From NCBI GenBank assembly GCA_913058185.1, contig CAJXQX010000007.1, positions 17,588 to 81,587 of the forward strand: DNA of 64,000 bases, given 5' to 3'. Position 1 is the first letter of the stretch, and the number at the start of each line of letters is the position of its first letter. The stretch comes from an uncultured Verrucomicrobiota bacterium. Lineage in GTDB: Bacteria; Verrucomicrobiota; Verrucomicrobiia; Opitutales; Opitutaceae. Position numbers and translations under genes: made by a program. Under the pieces are notes generated by a model. That model was not told the DNA's origin. It made no database searches and saw only the letters and a program-made list of their open reading frames with translations. Below, piece after piece: positions 36,154-45,502 of this stretch.

Positions 36154-37700
36154 TTGGCGTTTTTATTAATCGCCTCCGGCACCACAAGAGGGGCGGGGAA
36201 ATCGGATGCGTTGCGGCCAAATCGAGTTTCGAGGCGTTTATTTTGCGAATTACCGGCCGGTGCATTGAGGGGGATTTCCATTCCACCTAGATCGTCCATT
36301 TTGGCGTAGAGACGGGTCTGGAGATCTTTGACGATATCCGCGAAGCCATCGGTGTAGAGCAGGTTGGTGGTCTCCTCGGGATCATTCTGCAAATCGTAAA
36401 GTTCATCGGCATCCCACAGGCCGTAGTAGTTGATCAGCTTGTAGCGATCGGTGCGTAGCGCGAATACGGTGGGGGATTGAGGGAAGTTCTTCTCCCAATA
36501 ATAAACGTAGAGAAATTCGTCGCGCCATGGGATGTCTTTGCCTTGAGCGAGAGGCAGGAAGTTTTCGCCATCCATGTGGGCAGGAGTCTGTAGGCCCATG
36601 GCGTTCATCACCGTGGGTCCGATATCGATATTTGCGACCACCTCATCCACCACGGTGCCACCAGCGAAAAGTTCCGGGCAACGCATCAGCAGTGGCACGC
36701 GAATGGAGGTGTCATAGGCGACTCGTTTGTCGATGAGACCGTGTTCGCCGAACATGAATCCATTGTCGCCCATGTAGATGACGAGTGTTTCGTCAGCGAT
36801 GCCCATGGACTCGAGTTGCTTCATCACCAGGGCGACACTGTCGTCCACGCTACGTAGCGATTCGCAGTAGCGTTTGTAGTATTGCTCGATGTCGAGGTCA
36901 CTGTGGTAAGGGAAATCCACGCCGTGCCAGCTGTTGCGCTGGTCGCGTAACCAGCGGGGACGATTGGCGTAATTTTCGTCGGTATTCGCCTCGGTGGAGG
37001 GACGGATGTAAGGCCGATCAGCGAGGGAGTCTTCGTATTTATCTTCGGGGGTGAAGTTTGCGTGCACCGCCTTATGCGAAAGGTAGAGGAAGAAGGGTTG
37101 GTCGGAATCTCGCTGAGTCTCGAGCCAGTCGGTTGCGTAGTCAGTCAGCTCGGTCGTGATGTAGCCTTTTTGAGGGACGTCTTTGCCGTCTACGTTGAGC
37201 GTATTGCCGGTGGGTAGGTATTGGCCTTGGCCCTGGAAGCTCACCCAATGATCAAAACCAGGGCGCGGATCGTCGTTGTGGGAACCCATGTGCCACTTGC
37301 CGATGTAGGCCGTGGAGTATCCCGCTTTCTGGAGGTATTGGGGAAAATACAAGGTGCCTTCAGGAACGGCTCTCTGATTGTCGATCACGCGGTGGCGGAA
37401 CGTATAGAGGCCGGTTAGAATCGAGGCGCGACTCGGTGAACAAAGCGATGTGCTGACGAAAGCGTTTTTAAGATGCACGCCTTCTTTGGCCAAGGCATCC
37501 ATGTGAGGCGTTACGGCGAGGGGATGTCCCATGAAACCCATCGCATCAAATCGATGATCGTCGGATAGAATGAAGACGACATTCCGAGGTTTGGCATCGG
37601 GGATGGTCTCCGGATTAACTGAATTCGGCACGGGCACAACTGCGGCTGAAGAGGAGAGGGCCGGGAGTAGAAGGGCGGCGAGGCAGGGTAATATTCGCAT
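36150..37700 (-). CDS. exported sulfatase 1 (formylglycine type)
   Basis: A 516-residue sulfatase with a signal peptide from ATG 37700 (MRILPCLAALLLPALSSSAA). The first metal block is VVFILSDDHRFDAMGFMGHP, and the active-site signature is CSPSRASILTG, whose Cys would become formylglycine. Further blocks are AYIGKWHMGS and VIYMGDNGFMFGEHGLIDK. It resembles N-acetylglucosamine-6-sulfate-type sulfatases in overall layout, but the substrate is not certain. The gene is apart from the other three sulfatases, next to rpoN, and shares 4 nt with the end of tsaD. Confidence 0.9.
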   Translation of the reverse strand: MRILPCLAALLLPALSSSAAVVPVPNSVNPETIPDAKPRNVVFILSDDHRFDAMGFMGHPLAVTPHMDALAKEGVHLKNAFVSTSLCSPSRASILTGLYTFRHRVIDNQRAVPEGTLYFPQYLQKAGYSTAYIGKWHMGSHNDDPRPGFDHWVSFQGQGQYLPTGNTLNVDGKDVPQKGYITTELTDYATDWLETQRDSDQPFFLYLSHKAVHANFTPEDKYEDSLADRPYIRPSTEANTDENYANRPRWLRDQRNSWHGVDFPYHSDLDIEQYYKRYCESLRSVDDSVALVMKQLESMGIADETLVIYMGDNGFMFGEHGLIDKRVAYDTSIRVPLLMRCPELFAGGTVVDEVVANIDIGPTVMNAMGLQTPAHMDGENFLPLAQGKDIPWRDEFLYVYYWEKNFPQSPTVFALRTDRYKLINYYGLWDADELYDLQNDPEETTNLLYTDGFADIVKDLQTRLYAKMDDLGGMEIPLNAPAGNSQNKRLETRFGRNASDFPAPLVVPEAINKNAN

Positions 37701-37770
37701 AGTGAGGTGGGGTTGGAGGAGGGGGAAAAAGGAGAAGAGACTCTCACTTTCAATAGATTTCGAATTCAAT

Positions 37771-39237
37771 TCAGGTGTATTCGCGTCGCAGATTACTGGG
37801 CAATAGTCCGAGCTCTTCGCGATACTTCGCCACGGTTCTACGGGCGATTTTGATGCCCTTTTCCTGCAGCTTTTTGACCAGGTCCTGATCGCTGTAGGGA
37901 CGGCTTTTGTCTTCGAGAGCTACGATATTGTTGATCATCTCCTTCACGCTCGTATTGGAGACTGATTTACCGCCGTCGGATTGGTAACCCGGGGTGAAGA
38001 AGAACTTGAAGTCGAATACTCCGTGGGGCGTGCGCACAAATTTATTGGCGATCGCTCGACTGACGGTGGTTTCGTGCACGCCGACCGTATCGGCGATTTG
38101 CGCCATGGTCAGCGGCTGGAGTTTGGCAACACCTTCATCGAAGAAGGGCTCTTGCACCTTGATGATCTCTCGCGTGATTCGCTCGATAGTTTGCTGGCGC
38201 TGTTCGATGGAGTTGATCAGAAATCGTCCCGAGCGCATGCGTTCTCGAATGTATTCTCGCTCTTGGCTATTTAGTGATCCCTTCGCGATCAGTTCTTTAT
38301 ACGTATTGGATATCCGGAGCCGGGGAATGTAGTCGCTGTTGAGCGAGATTTTCCATTCGTCTTCATCGCGTTCGATCGTGACGTCAGGCACGACGACGCG
38401 ATTGCTGTCTTCGGCAAATTTCCGACCGGGTGCGGGGTCCAGTTTCCCGATTTCCGCAATGGCGGTCTGCACCTCTTCGAGGTTTGCCGCCGACTTACGA
38501 GAGATGTCCGGGATGCGTCGACCGATCAGAAGTTCGTAGTGATTGCGCACGATTCGAGCGGCCAGTGATTCGCCGCGCCCTAGGGCTACGAGTTGAAGCG
38601 TCAGGCACTCTTTGAGGTCTTTCGCGCCGATTCCGGCGGGTTCAAATGTCTGCAGTAGGGCATGGGCATTTTGCACCGATTCCAAAGGCAGTGCCATTTG
38701 CAGCGCGATGTCGGAAGAGGTCTGGGTGAGGAAACCGCGATCATCCAAACTGCCGACCAAGAAGCGCATCGCTTCCAAGGTGTCGGAGGAAAGGTCGGAC
38801 ATTTCCGCCTGACTCATGAGATGCTCCTGGAGTGAGGTTTCACTGACGAGGGAGTTGAGGAAGTGCTCACGCTTCTCGTCATCTTCGCTCGTTTGAGGCT
38901 GATTGCCTCCGGCGTTGGCCATGTGGTCTTTCCAGTCTTGGTCGAGCTTGGTCAGAATTTCGAATTCCTTGGAGAAACCGAGTTCATCGCTTCTTGGATC
39001 GGAATGGTCATCCGGTGAGGATTCGTCGGTATTTTCGGTCGATTCGCGATCCAAACTTACCCCCTCCATGGGTAGCTCTTCCAAGGTGGGGTTACTTTGT
39101 AACTCCTCCTGAATCACAGTGCGTAAATCCAGTGCGGCGACCTGAAGAATCTTCAGCGAATGCCGCAGTTGGGGGGCGAGAACAAGCGACTGCGTCTGCC
39201 GCTGGCTCAGGCTTTGAGAGAAACCGGGACCGGCCAT
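37771..39237 (-). CDS. rpoN: RNA polymerase sigma-54 factor
   Basis: A 488-residue RpoN. The N-terminal Gln/Leu-rich region I (SLSQRQTQSLVLAPQLRHSL) interacts with activators, an acidic linker follows, then the core-binding domain, the helix-turn-helix VHETTVSRAIANKFVRTPHG and the RpoN box ARRTVAKYRE near the C-terminus. It directs transcription from -24/-12 promoters with AAA+ activators, none of which is in this window. The Ser/Thr kinase gene lies 24 nt upstream in the same direction and may be co-transcribed. Confidence 0.95.
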   Translation of the reverse strand: MAGPGFSQSLSQRQTQSLVLAPQLRHSLKILQVAALDLRTVIQEELQSNPTLEELPMEGVSLDRESTENTDESSPDDHSDPRSDELGFSKEFEILTKLDQDWKDHMANAGGNQPQTSEDDEKREHFLNSLVSETSLQEHLMSQAEMSDLSSDTLEAMRFLVGSLDDRGFLTQTSSDIALQMALPLESVQNAHALLQTFEPAGIGAKDLKECLTLQLVALGRGESLAARIVRNHYELLIGRRIPDISRKSAANLEEVQTAIAEIGKLDPAPGRKFAEDSNRVVVPDVTIERDEDEWKISLNSDYIPRLRISNTYKELIAKGSLNSQEREYIRERMRSGRFLINSIEQRQQTIERITREIIKVQEPFFDEGVAKLQPLTMAQIADTVGVHETTVSRAIANKFVRTPHGVFDFKFFFTPGYQSDGGKSVSNTSVKEMINNIVALEDKSRPYSDQDLVKKLQEKGIKIARRTVAKYREELGLLPSNLRREYT

Positions 39238-39261
39238 GTAATACGACTCCTGAAGAGTTGT

Positions 39262-40245
39262 TTATCCCGTTTGTCCGGGATTAATCGGCACGGACAAGGG
39301 AGACCGGGTGCCTGGAGCAGCGTAGCCCATCAGCTCCCGCAAGTAGACGCCAAGTTTCTCATTTGTCGGACCATAACCGTCGGAGTAAAGGTAGAATTCG
39401 AGCTCGGTCAGAACCTCGTAGGCCGTTTGGAAGCGGCGATCGCGGTCCCGTGTGAGCAGTCGCTGAATGATGGCTTCAAGCTTCTCGTCGATTTCGACTC
39501 GCAATCCAGCGAACTGGGGGATCTCCATGGTGAGAATATTGCGTCGTGAATCGAGCCGATCTGTGGCCCGGAAAATATTACGCGAGAGCAATAGTTCTGT
39601 CAGCACGATACCGAGGCCGAAAAGATCAGCGCGACCATCGGTGACCGCGTAACTGGCCTGTTCAGGGGAGAGATATTCGTCTTTTCCGGCGATTACTTTG
39701 CCTTCCTCATTATACATGAGGTCGAGGGCCTTCGCGATTCCGAAGTCGGTCAGTTTTACGTCACCTTCCCAAGTGAGCATGATATTTTTAGGTCCGATGT
39801 CGCGATGCACGATGCCGAGCAAGCGTCCCTTGGCGTCACATTTCTGGTGGGCGTAAGCCAGTCCACGGGCGACTCGTGAAATGATAAACACCGCAACCTC
39901 GATGGGAATGGGACGGTTCAACTCCCGTTGTTTATCTAAAAACTGTTCCAGGTTCACGCCATCTACATATTCCATGACCATGAAATACTGATTATTCACC
40001 TCCCCCAAATGGTAGGTCTGAACGATGTTGGTATGAATGAGATCGGCCACCAGGCGGGCTTCACCGATGAAGTTCTTCTGGAATTCGGGAATCGCAGAGT
40101 ATTCTTCGCGGATCAGCTTGATCGCCACACTCTTGCTGAAGTTTCCGGCGCCTTTCTGAAGTGCTTCGTAAACGAGCCCCATGCCGCCGTCGGCGATTTT
40201 TCGCACCATTTCGTAAAGAACCTCGTTACTTAAGTTTTGGAGCAT
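39262..40245 (-). CDS. cytoplasmic serine/threonine protein kinase
   Basis: A 327-residue Hanks-type kinase. It has the glycine-rich loop [12 protein letters not shown], the ATP Lys in [10 protein letters not shown], the catalytic loop [15 protein letters not shown], the DFG motif [11 protein letters not shown] and the SPEQA element in place of APE. There is no membrane helix or sensor domain. The HRDIGPKN variant is common in the HRDxxPxN subgroup of bacterial kinases. The frame opens at TTG 40293; the ATG at 40245 fits the domain start. It precedes rpoN by 24 nt, so it may act in the same pathway. Confidence 0.9.
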   Translation of the reverse strand: MLQNLSNEVLYEMVRKIADGGMGLVYEALQKGAGNFSKSVAIKLIREEYSAIPEFQKNFIGEARLVADLIHTNIVQTYHLGEVNNQYFMVMEYVDGVNLEQFLDKQRELNRPIPIEVAVFIISRVARGLAYAHQKCDAKGRLLGIVHRDIGPKNIMLTWEGDVKLTDFGIAKALDLMYNEEGKVIAGKDEYLSPEQASYAVTDGRADLFGLGIVLTELLLSRNIFRATDRLDSRRNILTMEIPQFAGLRVEIDEKLEAIIQRLLTRDRDRRFQTAYEVLTELEFYLYSDGYGPTNEKLGVYLRELMGYAAPGTRSPLSVPINPGQTG

Positions 40246-40367
40246 GCTCACGTCGTTAGCAAAACAGCTGGAAGTGAGCTGGCAAGAATTCAAAGTCTAT
40301 CTAGCATGGAATCTGCTCCATGACGGTGGGATTTGACAGCAGAGCATAGCCGCTCACGTTTTTGGCA

Positions 40368-40685
40368 ATGATCACTTTATCGCCACGGGCCGCTCGGCAG
40401 ATTGAAACCATGCATTCGGACAACGACGCCGGCAGCAAGGTTCTGCGGGTGTTGGTGGAAACCGGAGGATGTTCCGGTTTCCAATATGGCATGTCATTTG
40501 ACGATCCGAAGACCGAGGATGAGCAACTCGAGTGCGAAGGGGTTTCGTTCGTCGTCGATCCTGCGAGTTATGCTTACCTTGATGGTTCAAACATCGACTT
40601 CGATGATGGATTACAGGGTAAAGGCTTCGATATCCAAAACCCCAATGCGCAAAGCACCTGCGGTTGCGGCAAGTCGTTTAGCTAG
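40368..40685 (+). CDS. A-type iron-sulfur carrier (IscA/ErpA-like)
   Basis: A 105-residue protein with the three conserved Cys of A-type carriers: one in ETGGCSGFQYGM and two in STCGCGKSF at the C-terminus. It would deliver Fe-S clusters to apo-enzymes. No isc or suf genes adjoin it, which favours an ErpA-like or stand-alone role. The ATG at 40368 follows a TTG at 40362; the ATG is preferred. It is divergent from the kinase gene. The stretch from 40686 to 40835 shows nothing. Confidence 0.9.
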   Translation: MITLSPRAARQIETMHSDNDAGSKVLRVLVETGGCSGFQYGMSFDDPKTEDEQLECEGVSFVVDPASYAYLDGSNIDFDDGLQGKGFDIQNPNAQSTCGCGKSFS

Positions 40686-40835
40686 TGCGCTCAGTTGCGG
40701 CGGATTTGGGTGCGGTTGCGACAAGGGACTGAGAAGGGGGCAAGTCGTGATTAAATTGCTGCGCAATGCGTCTACGACGTCGACCCCTGTCGTGGTCAGT
40801 TCTTGCCTGCCCGCCAAAGCCTTGGCGACGGAGGG

Positions 40836-41561
40836 TTACCTGCTACTTGATACTTCCGCTGGAGGCGGCTTAAGACCGCCATGTAAAGCAACGATGCCGC
40901 CAGTGAGTCGTTGCACGGAATCGATTTCGAATCCGGCCGCTGCCATCTCGGTAGAGATCCCTTGGAAAGTAGGGAAGGACTCAATTGATCCGCCCAGATA
41001 GTCGTAGGCGCCCTTATCGCCGGTGACGACCGCCGCGATGTGAGGCAGAATATGGCGGAGATAGAAATAGTAAAAAGGACGCATCCATCCGCGCGGCTGC
41101 GAAAATTCCAACACCCAAAGGTGTCCTCCGGGACGAATCACGCGGTGGAGTTCACTCAGGCATTTGTGACGATCCGCCATGTTGCGAAGACCGAACGAAA
41201 TCGTGGCCGCATCGAACGACTCGTCTTCGCACGGCAGATTGAGTCCGTCGCCTTGGGCAAACCTGATGTGCTTGGATCGCGGCATATCGGGTTGTTTTTT
41301 TTCCGCCTCATCGAGCATGGGCTGACAGAAATCCATCCCGGTGATCGGGGTGCCGGGGGGGAGCTCCCGGGCGAGGGCAAATGCGACATCTCCACTACCC
41401 GTGGCGAGATCGAGCACATCTTGCGGTGATTTCGTGGCGACTGACTTGATCAGACGGCGACGCCACCACAGATCGATACCGCCACTCAAAAGCCGGTTAG
41501 CTCGATCGTAGCGCCCGGCGATGCGAGCGAACATGGAATTGACGGCGACGGGATCAGGCAT
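40836..41561 (-). CDS. ubiE: demethylmenaquinone/2-polyprenylphenol methyltransferase UbiE
   Basis: A 241-residue class I methyltransferase. It begins VNSMFARIAGRYDRANRLLS, the family signature, followed by the SAM motif VLDLATGSGDVAFALA, the GDGLNLPCEDESFDAATISFGLRN block, and LEFSQPRGWMRPFYYFYL. It performs the C-methylation step of menaquinone (MenG) or ubiquinone synthesis; menaquinone is the likely quinone that feeds alternative complex III in this lineage. It follows the ClpX-like gene after 36 nt on the minus strand. Confidence 0.92.
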   Translation of the reverse strand: MPDPVAVNSMFARIAGRYDRANRLLSGGIDLWWRRRLIKSVATKSPQDVLDLATGSGDVAFALARELPPGTPITGMDFCQPMLDEAEKKQPDMPRSKHIRFAQGDGLNLPCEDESFDAATISFGLRNMADRHKCLSELHRVIRPGGHLWVLEFSQPRGWMRPFYYFYLRHILPHIAAVVTGDKGAYDYLGGSIESFPTFQGISTEMAAAGFEIDSVQRLTGGIVALHGGLKPPPAEVSSSR

Positions 41562-41597
41562 GATGGGCGCAGAGTAGGGAGGCTACGGCGGGTTGAA

Positions 41598-43232
41598 TCA
41601 AGCCGAGGAATCGGAGTCTGTTTTCGATTTGGGCTGAACCGGTGCCGGCTCGGTCGGCGTGCGGAAACGCTCGACTACCCATTTCGAAATAGCCTTCTCG
41701 GGGTCGGCCACGACCTCTGCGGTGATCTCGAACTTCCGATCGGGTTCGTCTTTGGAGAGAAGTAACAACCCGTGATGGAAGTTGTGAAACCGATCTTCGC
41801 AAAGCGCGCGGATGGTTTTGTCGCGCTCCAAACTCTGTTCGATAAGGACTGTAATCGCTTCCTCGGAAAAGTTGAGTTCGAAGCCGTGGGTTTCCTTGAA
41901 GCGGTCGGCAAAGGTCTGCACCTCCGCTCGCAACACGTCACGTTGATCAGAGGCGTTTTCAGCTAGGAGAGTTCGCAGCGTTTGCTCCGGGTCTTTCACC
42001 GTCTCGGCATTGATGCTGAACGATCGAATTCCCGTCGATGGTAGCTCGAATTTGAAATTCCGGAACGTTTGCTCGAGCACAGTCATCAAACCACGCGCGC
42101 CGGTGCTTTCTTCCTGGGCCCGACCAGCGACTTCAGTGACCGCGCCGGCGGTGATTTCGAAATCGATGTTATAGCCGGCGAAGTCAGCGCGGTATTGTTG
42201 CAGGATACTGCCTTCGCTGGTGAGCAGAATCTCTTCGAGATCATCGGAAGTAAGCGACTGGCATGCCACGCGCACCGGGAGACGGCCGACGAATTCGGGC
42301 TCCATGCCGTATTCGATAATGTCGCGAGACTGGGCGTGACGCAGGTAGTCGCTGTCTGGGGTGTCAACGTCGTCAAGGTTGGCGGCGAATCCAATCGAAG
42401 TGCTTTGCACCCGCTTCTTGATCGCAGTGGCCAGTTTATCGAATGCGCCTGAAACGATGAACAGAATATGGCGGGTATTGATCGTTTTCTTACGCGATTT
42501 GCCACCCCGTTGCATATCCATCATCGCCTGCATCTGGGAAGCCATATCGGATTGGCTGGTGAGAGAGACATCGGTCTCTTCCATGAGCTTTAACAGATTA
42601 ATCTGCACGCCTCGGCCCGAAACGTCCCGACTGCCGCCACTGTTACTCGATTGGGCGATCTTATCGATCTCGTCGATGTAGATGATACCGTATTGGGCGA
42701 GATCAGCGTCACCATCGGCAGCCTTGAGTAGATCGCGCACGAGGTCTTCCACGTCTCCACCCATGTAACCCGTTTCGGAAAACTTAGTGGCGTCCGCGCG
42801 GACGAATGGAACGCCGATCATGCGGGCTATGCAGCGCATGAGATAAGTCTTCCCCACGCCAGTGGGGCCCAACAGCAGGATATTCTGTTTGGCGTAATCC
42901 TGTTCTTTGAGCGCCTCGTTTTCTAAACAACGACGGACGTGATTGTAGTGATCGCAAATGGCCACCGAGAGAACCTTCTTGGCCTCTCGCTGTTGGATCA
43001 CAAATCGGTCGAGGTGATCTCGAATTTCGCGCGGTCTTAAATTGAAATTTCGGATACGTTCGAGGACCTCCTGATGGGCTTCATCATCCGAATCGGTGTC
43101 GGTTGGAGTGTCAGACGCGGCTCCGGAGGTGCCGTCTGGGGTGAATCCCTTTGAAAAAGGACTGTTTCGGAGAAGGTCGCGAAATTGCTTAGGTAGTTGA
43201 TCCAGAGGATCTTTGGGAGTTTTATCGCTCAT
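41598..43232 (-). CDS. second ClpX-family AAA+ ATPase, no zinc finger
   Basis: A 544-residue protein related to ClpX by Walker A LLGPTGVGKTYLMRCIARM, GYMGGDVEDLVRDLL, Walker B IIYIDEIDKIAQ, the DVSGRGVQINLLKLME segment and TGARGLMTVLEQ. It lacks the four-Cys N-terminal domain and instead has an acidic, low-complexity N-terminus. It has an insertion rich in Met and Gln after the Walker B region and about 130 extra C-terminal residues. The ClpP-docking loop is kept as STSIGFAANLDD (IGF), so it could still dock on ClpP. The canonical clpX is at 5650. Its substrates are unknown. Confidence 0.88.
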   Translation of the reverse strand: MSDKTPKDPLDQLPKQFRDLLRNSPFSKGFTPDGTSGAASDTPTDTDSDDEAHQEVLERIRNFNLRPREIRDHLDRFVIQQREAKKVLSVAICDHYNHVRRCLENEALKEQDYAKQNILLLGPTGVGKTYLMRCIARMIGVPFVRADATKFSETGYMGGDVEDLVRDLLKAADGDADLAQYGIIYIDEIDKIAQSSNSGGSRDVSGRGVQINLLKLMEETDVSLTSQSDMASQMQAMMDMQRGGKSRKKTINTRHILFIVSGAFDKLATAIKKRVQSTSIGFAANLDDVDTPDSDYLRHAQSRDIIEYGMEPEFVGRLPVRVACQSLTSDDLEEILLTSEGSILQQYRADFAGYNIDFEITAGAVTEVAGRAQEESTGARGLMTVLEQTFRNFKFELPSTGIRSFSINAETVKDPEQTLRTLLAENASDQRDVLRAEVQTFADRFKETHGFELNFSEEAITVLIEQSLERDKTIRALCEDRFHNFHHGLLLLSKDEPDRKFEITAEVVADPEKAISKWVVERFRTPTEPAPVQPKSKTDSDSSA

Positions 43233-43328
43233 GTGTGCAACTTGGTGGCGGCCAAAATGTTTGACCTAGGCCTAAGTTGAAACCAGCTTAAACACATAAC
43301 CCAACGTAATTTCGAAAGGATCTGTCTC

Positions 43329-43649
43329 ATGCCCTCGAACCTCCCAAATCTAACTAAACGAGAAATAGTTCTACAAATCTACGAGAAGACCGGCTTCCCG
43401 CAGAAAGAAGTAGTTTCAACTGTCCAAATGACTTTGGACATCATCATGAATGCGCTGGCTGAAGGCCGCAACGTCGAGCTCCGGAATTTTGGAGTTCTCG
43501 AAGTGCAAAAGCGCAAGTCCCGCATCGGACGTAACCCGAATAAGCCAGCCGCTGAGGTTGTTATTCCGGAACGCGCAGTGGTGAAGTTCAAATCGGGTAA
43601 GATCCTAAAGCAGAAGCTGAAGGAACTCGATATTTCTACGATCAACTGA
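43329..43649 (+). CDS. HU/IHF-family DNA-binding protein
   Basis: A 106-residue protein with the HU fold: LTKREIVLQIYEKTGFPQKE, then ALAEGRNVELRNFGVLEVQK and the DNA-contact arm RKSRIGRNPNKPAAEVVIPE. The family bends DNA and organises the nucleoid. The N-terminus has a few extra residues over HU. It is divergent from the ClpX-like gene across a 96-bp spacer and has its own terminator. Confidence 0.93.
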   Translation: MPSNLPNLTKREIVLQIYEKTGFPQKEVVSTVQMTLDIIMNALAEGRNVELRNFGVLEVQKRKSRIGRNPNKPAAEVVIPERAVVKFKSGKILKQKLKELDISTIN

Positions 43650-43676
43650 GCGAATTTCGCTGATCGCCAAATTTCA

Positions 43677-43706
43677 AAACCGGGTCCTGGTCGACCCGTT
43701 TTTTTT
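43677..43706 (+). terminator. intrinsic terminator after the HU-like gene
   Basis: The stem CGGGTC/GACCCG, preceded by AAAAC and followed by eight T, lies 27 nt after the stop. Confidence 0.8.
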
Positions 43707-43774
43707 GGGTCCTGAAACCATCACTGAGTTTTCGCTTGGCGAGTGGCGGACTCACAGCCCACCTTCGCGATCTC

Positions 43775-45085
43775 ATGGCCTCCTTTAAATCACTGCCAGG
43801 TTTCCGCGACTTCTACCCTGAGGATTTAGCTCCGCGCACCCATCTCTTCCGTCAGTGGAGGCGATCGGCTCATGCTTACGGTTTTCAAGAATACGATGCG
43901 CCGGTGCTCGAGTCGCTCGATCTCTACAAAGCCAAGTCTGGTGACGAAATCGAAAATCAGTTATTTAGCTTCACCGATAAAGGTGGTCGTGAAGTCGCCT
44001 TGCGCCCTGAGATGACGCCGACCGTGTGTCGGATGGTCGGGGCCAAAGCCAATGCGCTCAAGCGACCGATTAAGTGGTTTAGCATCGCTGATTTCTTTCG
44101 CTACGAACGTATGCAAAAGGGGCGGGGACGTTGTTTCGCCCAATTTAACGGGGATATTTTCGGCGAGGCCGGGCCGGAGGCAGAGATCGAACTGATCAGT
44201 CTACTCATCCAGTGCTTGCGGGGCCTAGGTCTCGCGGCGGATGACTTTTATGTGCGTCTCAGTGATCGGAACCTATGGTTCTACTATCTCGAAGCTCTCG
44301 GTCTAGGTGAAGAGCAAGTGCGCGGGATGTTAGGGGCAATCGACAAGTTTGAACGGCTTGGGGAGGCCGCATTTGAAATCTACACCAAAGCCCATGGCGA
44401 GATGCCGGAGACTTTAAAGACCGCGGTGCTACGTATGCTCGCGATCAAATCGCTATCGGACTTGGAGCGTTTGGTGACGGAACTCGACAACGAGCAGCTC
44501 ACCAACCGTCTCGCTGATTGGCGCCAAGTCTTGGGCGGTCTTGATGCGATGGGGCTGAGTGACTTTGTGAGTGTGGATCTCGGCGTCGTGCGAGGACTCG
44601 CTTATTACACCGGATTTGTGTTCGAGGCCTTCGACCGCAAGGGAGACTTACGCGCTCTGGCCGGAGGGGGACGTTACGACGACCTGGTGAAGAAACTCGG
44701 TGGCCCCGCACTTCCTGCCGTGGGGTTTGCGATCGGCGACATGACGATGGAGTTGCTGTTAAAAGAACGCGGACTCTTGCCTGAAGTGGCGTCGAAACCT
44801 GACGTCTATGTGGTCGTGGGGGGGGGCGCCGAACGCCTGGCAGCCTTTGGTGATATCGCCGCCCTGCGCGAAGTCGGCTATCGCGTTGATTACCCGATGA
44901 AAGATTTGGGTTTTGGTAAGCAGTTCAAGAATGCCACCGAATCGGGAGCGCGCCTCGCCCTCATTTACGGTGAGGATGAATTGGCCAAAGGCGTCGTGAA
45001 ACTACGCGACCTAAGCCAGCGCGAAGAAGTCGAAGTGCCGCGTGATCAAGTTGCCGCGGCGGTGCGCGATTTCTTATCCGCTTAG
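43775..45085 (+). CDS. hisS: histidyl-tRNA synthetase
   Basis: A 436-residue class II synthetase. Motif 1 is the PGFRDFYPEDLAPR region with VLESLDLYKAKSG; motif 2 is DFFRYERMQKGRGRCFAQFN; the His-binding peptide is VRGLAYYTGFVFEAF; motif 3 is PAVGFAIGDMTMEL. The C-terminal anticodon-binding domain is present. The motif 2 variant (RYERMQKGRGRCFAQFN) differs from the common RYERPQ.GR.R.F.Q. pattern but keeps the key Arg. The ATG at 43775 is chosen over an upstream frame opening at 43736 because it gives SFKSLPGFRDFYP as N-terminus. Confidence 0.94.
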   Translation: MASFKSLPGFRDFYPEDLAPRTHLFRQWRRSAHAYGFQEYDAPVLESLDLYKAKSGDEIENQLFSFTDKGGREVALRPEMTPTVCRMVGAKANALKRPIKWFSIADFFRYERMQKGRGRCFAQFNGDIFGEAGPEAEIELISLLIQCLRGLGLAADDFYVRLSDRNLWFYYLEALGLGEEQVRGMLGAIDKFERLGEAAFEIYTKAHGEMPETLKTAVLRMLAIKSLSDLERLVTELDNEQLTNRLADWRQVLGGLDAMGLSDFVSVDLGVVRGLAYYTGFVFEAFDRKGDLRALAGGGRYDDLVKKLGGPALPAVGFAIGDMTMELLLKERGLLPEVASKPDVYVVVGGGAERLAAFGDIAALREVGYRVDYPMKDLGFGKQFKNATESGARLALIYGEDELAKGVVKLRDLSQREEVEVPRDQVAAAVRDFLSA

Positions 45086-45106
45086 CTCTAAGTCAAGAAG
45101 GTGACT

Positions 45107-45469
45107 GTCGGGCATAAAGGGCGAGGTGATGCAGAACACTTTTGGGCTGACTGAATATCAGCGAGCGGTCCGTTGCCGCAGGCCGATTCGCCTTCCGGTA
45201 GCACGGAAATTCACCGCAACAGAGTGCGTTCGGCGCGGCGGTTTATATGGTAGGGCGGTTTCGCCGACGGAGTCCCGTTCTGCGGGACGGAGATGGCGTA
45301 GCAAACCAGCCGGTTGCGGTGGGAGAAATGTAACGGCGCGCTCGGCGAGCACGCCCTACCTCACAGGCAGGCTAGCTCAATCTCATCTAAGGCTCTCTGC
45401 GCATACTTCCCCAGCCTCAACGGTGCCCACCGTTCTGCATCTCCTGTCACCTCGCCCTTTACGCCCGAC
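45107..45469. repeat. 363-bp element with imperfect terminal inverted repeats (copy B)
   Basis: The ends (from 45107 and up to 45469) are inverted copies starting GTCGGGC.TAAAGGGCGAGG. It shares exact 21-bp (45128-45148) and 29-bp (45335-45363) blocks with copy A at 26335-26625, but the outer arm sequences between GTCGGG and TGCAGAAC differ. A GGTAGGGCGGTTTCGCCGA unit near 45249 is an inverted relative of the 29-bp block. Like copy A it lies between two convergent genes, here hisS and the DUF1501 gene. It has no gene. Confidence 0.75.
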
Positions 45470-45502
45470 ATCGACTTACTCTGGGGATCTTGCGCTCACG
45501 TT

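Noticed and set aside
40402..41001. 199-codon plus-strand frame over the IscA-like gene and into ubiE
   Set aside because: It overlaps two secure genes in other frames and shows no domain; a shadow frame.
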